Of a stretch of DNA of 8,543 bases, positions 7,201-8,543 are shown in pieces. The stretch is from assembly GCA_964456095.1 (NCBI GenBank), contig CAYVZF010000058.1:1-8543 (forward strand), written 5' to 3'. Under the pieces are notes generated by a model. That model was not told where the DNA came from and did no database searches. It was given only the letters and a program-made list of their open reading frames with translations. Every line of letters starts with the position of its first letter. Position 1 is the first letter of the stretch. Source of the DNA: CANRPC01 sp964456095. GTDB taxonomy: Bacteria; Bacillota_I; Bacilli_A; RFN20; CAG-449. A program made the translations under genes and the position numbers.

Positions 7201-7557
7201 TTATTTAGCAAGTGCGTTTTTAGCAACTTCGACTAATTCTCCAAATGCTTTTTCATCAGTAATAGCCATTTCAGAGATCATTTTTCTATTCATGTTAATG
7301 TTTGCTAATTTTAATCCATGAATTAATGTTGAATAATTGATTCCATAGTTACGGCAAGCAGCATTAATACGAACGATCCATAATTTTCTATAGTCTCTTT
7401 TGATTAATCTTCTACTTACATATGCATAATGCATAGAGTGCATGACTTGTTCATGAGCTGTCTTATAAAGAAGATGTTTTGAACCAAAGTAACCTTTTGC
7501 TCTTTTTAAAACTTTTTTTCTTCTAGCACGTGTGACTGTTCCACCTTTTACTCTCAT
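7201..7557 (-). CDS. rplT: Large subunit ribosomal protein bL20
   Basis: L20 binds 23S rRNA and is essential early in 50S assembly. In Firmicutes it also represses its own operon by binding the leader RNA. The 118 residues match the usual 117-119. Family features are the basic N-terminal tail (MRVKGGTVTRARRKKVLKRAKGYFG, residues 1-25), the HYAYVSRRLIKRDYRKLWIVRINAACR block (43-69), and the C-terminal globular part with NYSTLIHGL. The start follows AAGGAGG in the 14-base gap after rpmI. The gene is last in infC-rpmI-rplT and ends just before the convergent terminator. Confidence 0.98.
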   Translation of the reverse strand: MRVKGGTVTRARRKKVLKRAKGYFGSKHLLYKTAHEQVMHSMHYAYVSRRLIKRDYRKLWIVRINAACRNYGINYSTLIHGLKLANINMNRKMISEMAITDEKAFGELVEVAKNALAK

Positions 7558-7571
7558 TAGTCTTTACCTCC

Positions 7572-7766
7572 TTATTGTTGAATTAGCTGAGCAACTCTCT
7601 TTTGATCACCTTTAGAGACTAAGCTAGCTTTTCTTAAATGACGAATTTGTTTGTGTGTTTTGTTATGGCTCAAGTGAGAAATATGAGATGATGATCTCTT
7701 TAATTTACCAGAACCAGTTACTCTTATTCTTTTCATAAGAGCTTTTTTTGATTTCATTTTTGGCAT
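7572..7766 (-). CDS. rpmI: Large subunit ribosomal protein bL35
   Basis: L35 is a small basic protein of the 50S subunit. The 64 residues fit the family (64-66). The N-terminus MPKMKSKKALMKR followed by VTGSGKLKR (residues 16-24) is the L35 signature, and a His/Lys-rich segment and IRHLRK (41-46) follow. Its Shine-Dalgarno AGGAGG begins inside the infC stop codon (TAGGAGG), so it is tightly coupled to infC. The intergenic gap is 12 bases. Confidence 0.98.
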   Translation of the reverse strand: MPKMKSKKALMKRIRVTGSGKLKRSSSHISHLSHNKTHKQIRHLRKASLVSKGDQKRVAQLIQQ

Positions 7767-7778
7767 CTTTTGTTCCTC

Positions 7779-8321
7779 CTATTTTTTTGTCTTTGACGCT
7801 AAGATGACGGTAAGAGTTCTTTTGTCAAGCACCGCTGGCTTTTCAACTATACATTTATCTGCTAAACGTTCAATAAATGTGTTTATGACATTTTCACCGA
7901 CTTCTATGTGTGATAATTGTCTTCCCTTGAATCTCATTGTAACTTTTACTTTATCTCCACCATCTAAGAATTTACTTGCGTGTCTTAGTTTTGTTTCTAA
8001 ATCATGCATTCCAATTGTTGGGGATAATTGAACTTCTTTAGTTTCAATAATCTTTTGATTCTTTTTAGCCTCTTTAGCTTTCTTTTGTTGAGCATAACGA
8101 TGTTTTCCGTAGTCAATAATTTTACATACTGGTACTTTTGCATCTTTAGCTACACAAAGTAAATCTAAATTGTATGTTTCCGCTAATTGAAGGGCTCTTA
8201 ATCTTGGCATAACACCAAGTGATTCACCTTCAGGGCCGATAACAAGTACGTTAGGGAAGCGAATGTCAGTATTCACTAAGTCATCACCATTACGGTTGAC
8301 TTTTTTGTTGTTGTCGATAAT
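7779..8321 (-). CDS. infC: Translation initiation factor IF-3, non-canonical ATT start
   Basis: IF3 binds the 30S subunit, prevents premature 50S joining, and rejects poor start codons and non-initiator tRNA. From ATT at 8321 the protein has 180 residues, usual for IF3: N-domain (about 15-85), a Lys-rich linker with DYGKHRYAQQKKAKEAKK, and C-domain (about 93-178, with RFKGRQLSH and the closing LTVILASKTKK). The first ATG/GTG/TTG start gives only a GTG at 8276, but this GTG encodes the Val of the conserved VN..IR..V.VI motif and has no Shine-Dalgarno. Upstream the frame stays open (IDNNKKVNRNGDDLVN), and AAGGAGG (8329-8335) lies seven bases before ATT 8319-8321. ATT 8322-8324 or ATC 8316-8318 are alternatives. 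ATT/ATC starts are known for infC and allow IF3 to control its own synthesis. The product is certain; the exact start codon is inferred. Confidence 0.95.
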   Translation of the reverse strand: MIDNNKKVNRNGDDLVNTDIRFPNVLVIGPEGESLGVMPRLRALQLAETYNLDLLCVAKDAKVPVCKIIDYGKHRYAQQKKAKEAKKNQKIIETKEVQLSPTIGMHDLETKLRHASKFLDGGDKVKVTMRFKGRQLSHIEVGENVINTFIERLADKCIVEKPAVLDKRTLTVILASKTKK

Positions 8322-8335
8322 AATAACTCCTCCTT
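8319..8335 (-). promoter_or_regulatory. infC ribosome binding site with ATT start codon
   Basis: On the minus strand AAGGAGG (8335-8329) is followed by AGTTATT and then ATT (8321-8319). This is the only strong ribosome binding site near the infC N-terminus, and no ATG, GTG or TTG lies at suitable distance. It therefore points to an AUU initiation codon. Confidence 0.75.
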
Positions 8336-8336
8336 G

Positions 8337-8368
8337 AAAAATAAAATGGACGCAAGAGATGCGCCCAT
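8337..8368 (-). terminator. Attenuator terminator of the L20 leader
   Basis: On the minus strand ATGGGCGCA (8368-8360) pairs with TGCGTCCAT (8354-8346) as a 9-bp stem with one G-U pair and the loop TCTCT. TTTATTTTT (8345-8337) follows. It lies between promoter and infC, so termination here would shut off the whole operon. Confidence 0.85.
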
Positions 8369-8463
8369 TGATAGTACTTAATTTAAGTTCTATGGCATTT
8401 ACCGATTGATTAATTTCAATCCGGTGAGAAGCGGGCGCCTCTTCTTTCCAAGATTTATTTACT
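8337..8463 (-). ncRNA. L20 leader: autoregulatory 5' leader of infC-rpmI-rplT
   Basis: In Firmicutes such as B. subtilis, excess L20 binds this leader and promotes premature termination. The elements expected are visible on the minus strand. The 5' strand AAGAGGCGCCC (8443-8433) can pair with GGGCGC (8366-8361) and, after a two-base bulge, CTCTT (8358-8354), which would disrupt the terminator. Between the two lie a hairpin ACC(G)GATTGA / TCAATCGGT (8425-8401) and a second hairpin at 8393-8371. These could form the L20-binding junction that mimics its 23S rRNA site. Coordinates run from the approximate transcription start to the terminator T tract. The assignment rests on position and structure, not a covariance search. 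Confidence 0.85.
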
Positions 8464-8468
8464 CAGTC

Positions 8469-8497
8469 ATTTTACAAGATAGTATATGTTATGTCAA
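8469..8497 (-). promoter_or_regulatory. Sigma-A-type promoter of infC-rpmI-rplT
   Basis: On the minus strand there is a perfect -35 box TTGACA (8497-8492), a 17-base spacer, and a -10 box TAAAAT (8474-8469), five of six to consensus. Transcription should start near 8463-8462, giving a leader of about 140 bases before infC. Long A/T tracts upstream (8498-8530) could act as an UP element. It is the strongest promoter match in the window, as expected for a ribosomal operon. Confidence 0.88.
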
Positions 8498-8543
8498 ATA
8501 AAAAAATGCATTTTCTTATTTTTTTAATAAATAGATATATAGT

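Noticed and set aside
7804..8031. Plus-strand frame of 75 codons opposite infC
   Set aside because: It is antisense to the conserved IF3 C-domain and shows no Shine-Dalgarno or family resemblance.
8505..8520. Palindrome AAAATGCATTTT upstream of the infC promoter
   Set aside because: It has no loop and only weak pairs, so it is not a convincing terminator. No protein site can be assigned to it.

Overview
The window comes from a very AT-rich low-GC Gram-positive bacterium, in the Bacillota / Mycoplasmatota range. The evidence is the EzrA division protein, the ezrA–cysteine desulfurase–thiI gene order familiar from Bacilli, strong AGGAGG ribosome binding sites, and an infC-rpmI-rplT operon with a Firmicutes-type L20 attenuation leader. 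The standard genetic code fits: the few Trp codons I checked are TGG and no gene is interrupted by TGA. An uncultured gut Bacilli lineage with a reduced genome is plausible, but that placement is inference.

Positions 86-4413, plus strand: a probable transcription unit of four genes. These are ezrA (regulator of FtsZ ring formation; best start is TTG at 86), a NifS/IscS-like cysteine desulfurase, thiI (tRNA 4-thiouridine synthase without a rhodanese domain) and an unrecognised 54-residue Lys/Ser/Asn-rich protein at 4212-4376. A hairpin terminator at 4392-4413 closes the unit. The desulfurase supplies persulfide sulfur and ThiI puts it into tRNA, so these two genes form a functional pair. EzrA is a positional neighbour with no evident biochemical link.

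Positions 4434-7189, plus strand: a single gene with its own likely promoter and a terminator. It encodes an 888-residue membrane protein. An N-terminal transmembrane helix and a C-terminal VanZ-like three-helix block flank about 700 residues of Ig-like (BIG2-type) repeats. The best reading is a VanZ-family protein whose first extracellular loop has been replaced by a long adhesin-like Ig array. This is the most unusual object in the window.

Positions 7201-8497, minus strand: the infC-rpmI-rplT translation operon (IF3, L35, L20). It has a consensus promoter, a structured L20 leader with a terminator and a competing antiterminator, and an infC reading frame whose best start is the non-canonical ATT at 8321. 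The operon converges on the Ig/VanZ gene, and one A/T-flanked hairpin at 7157-7189 can terminate both directions. Positions 8498-8543 are A/T tracts upstream of the promoter, with nothing further that I can support.
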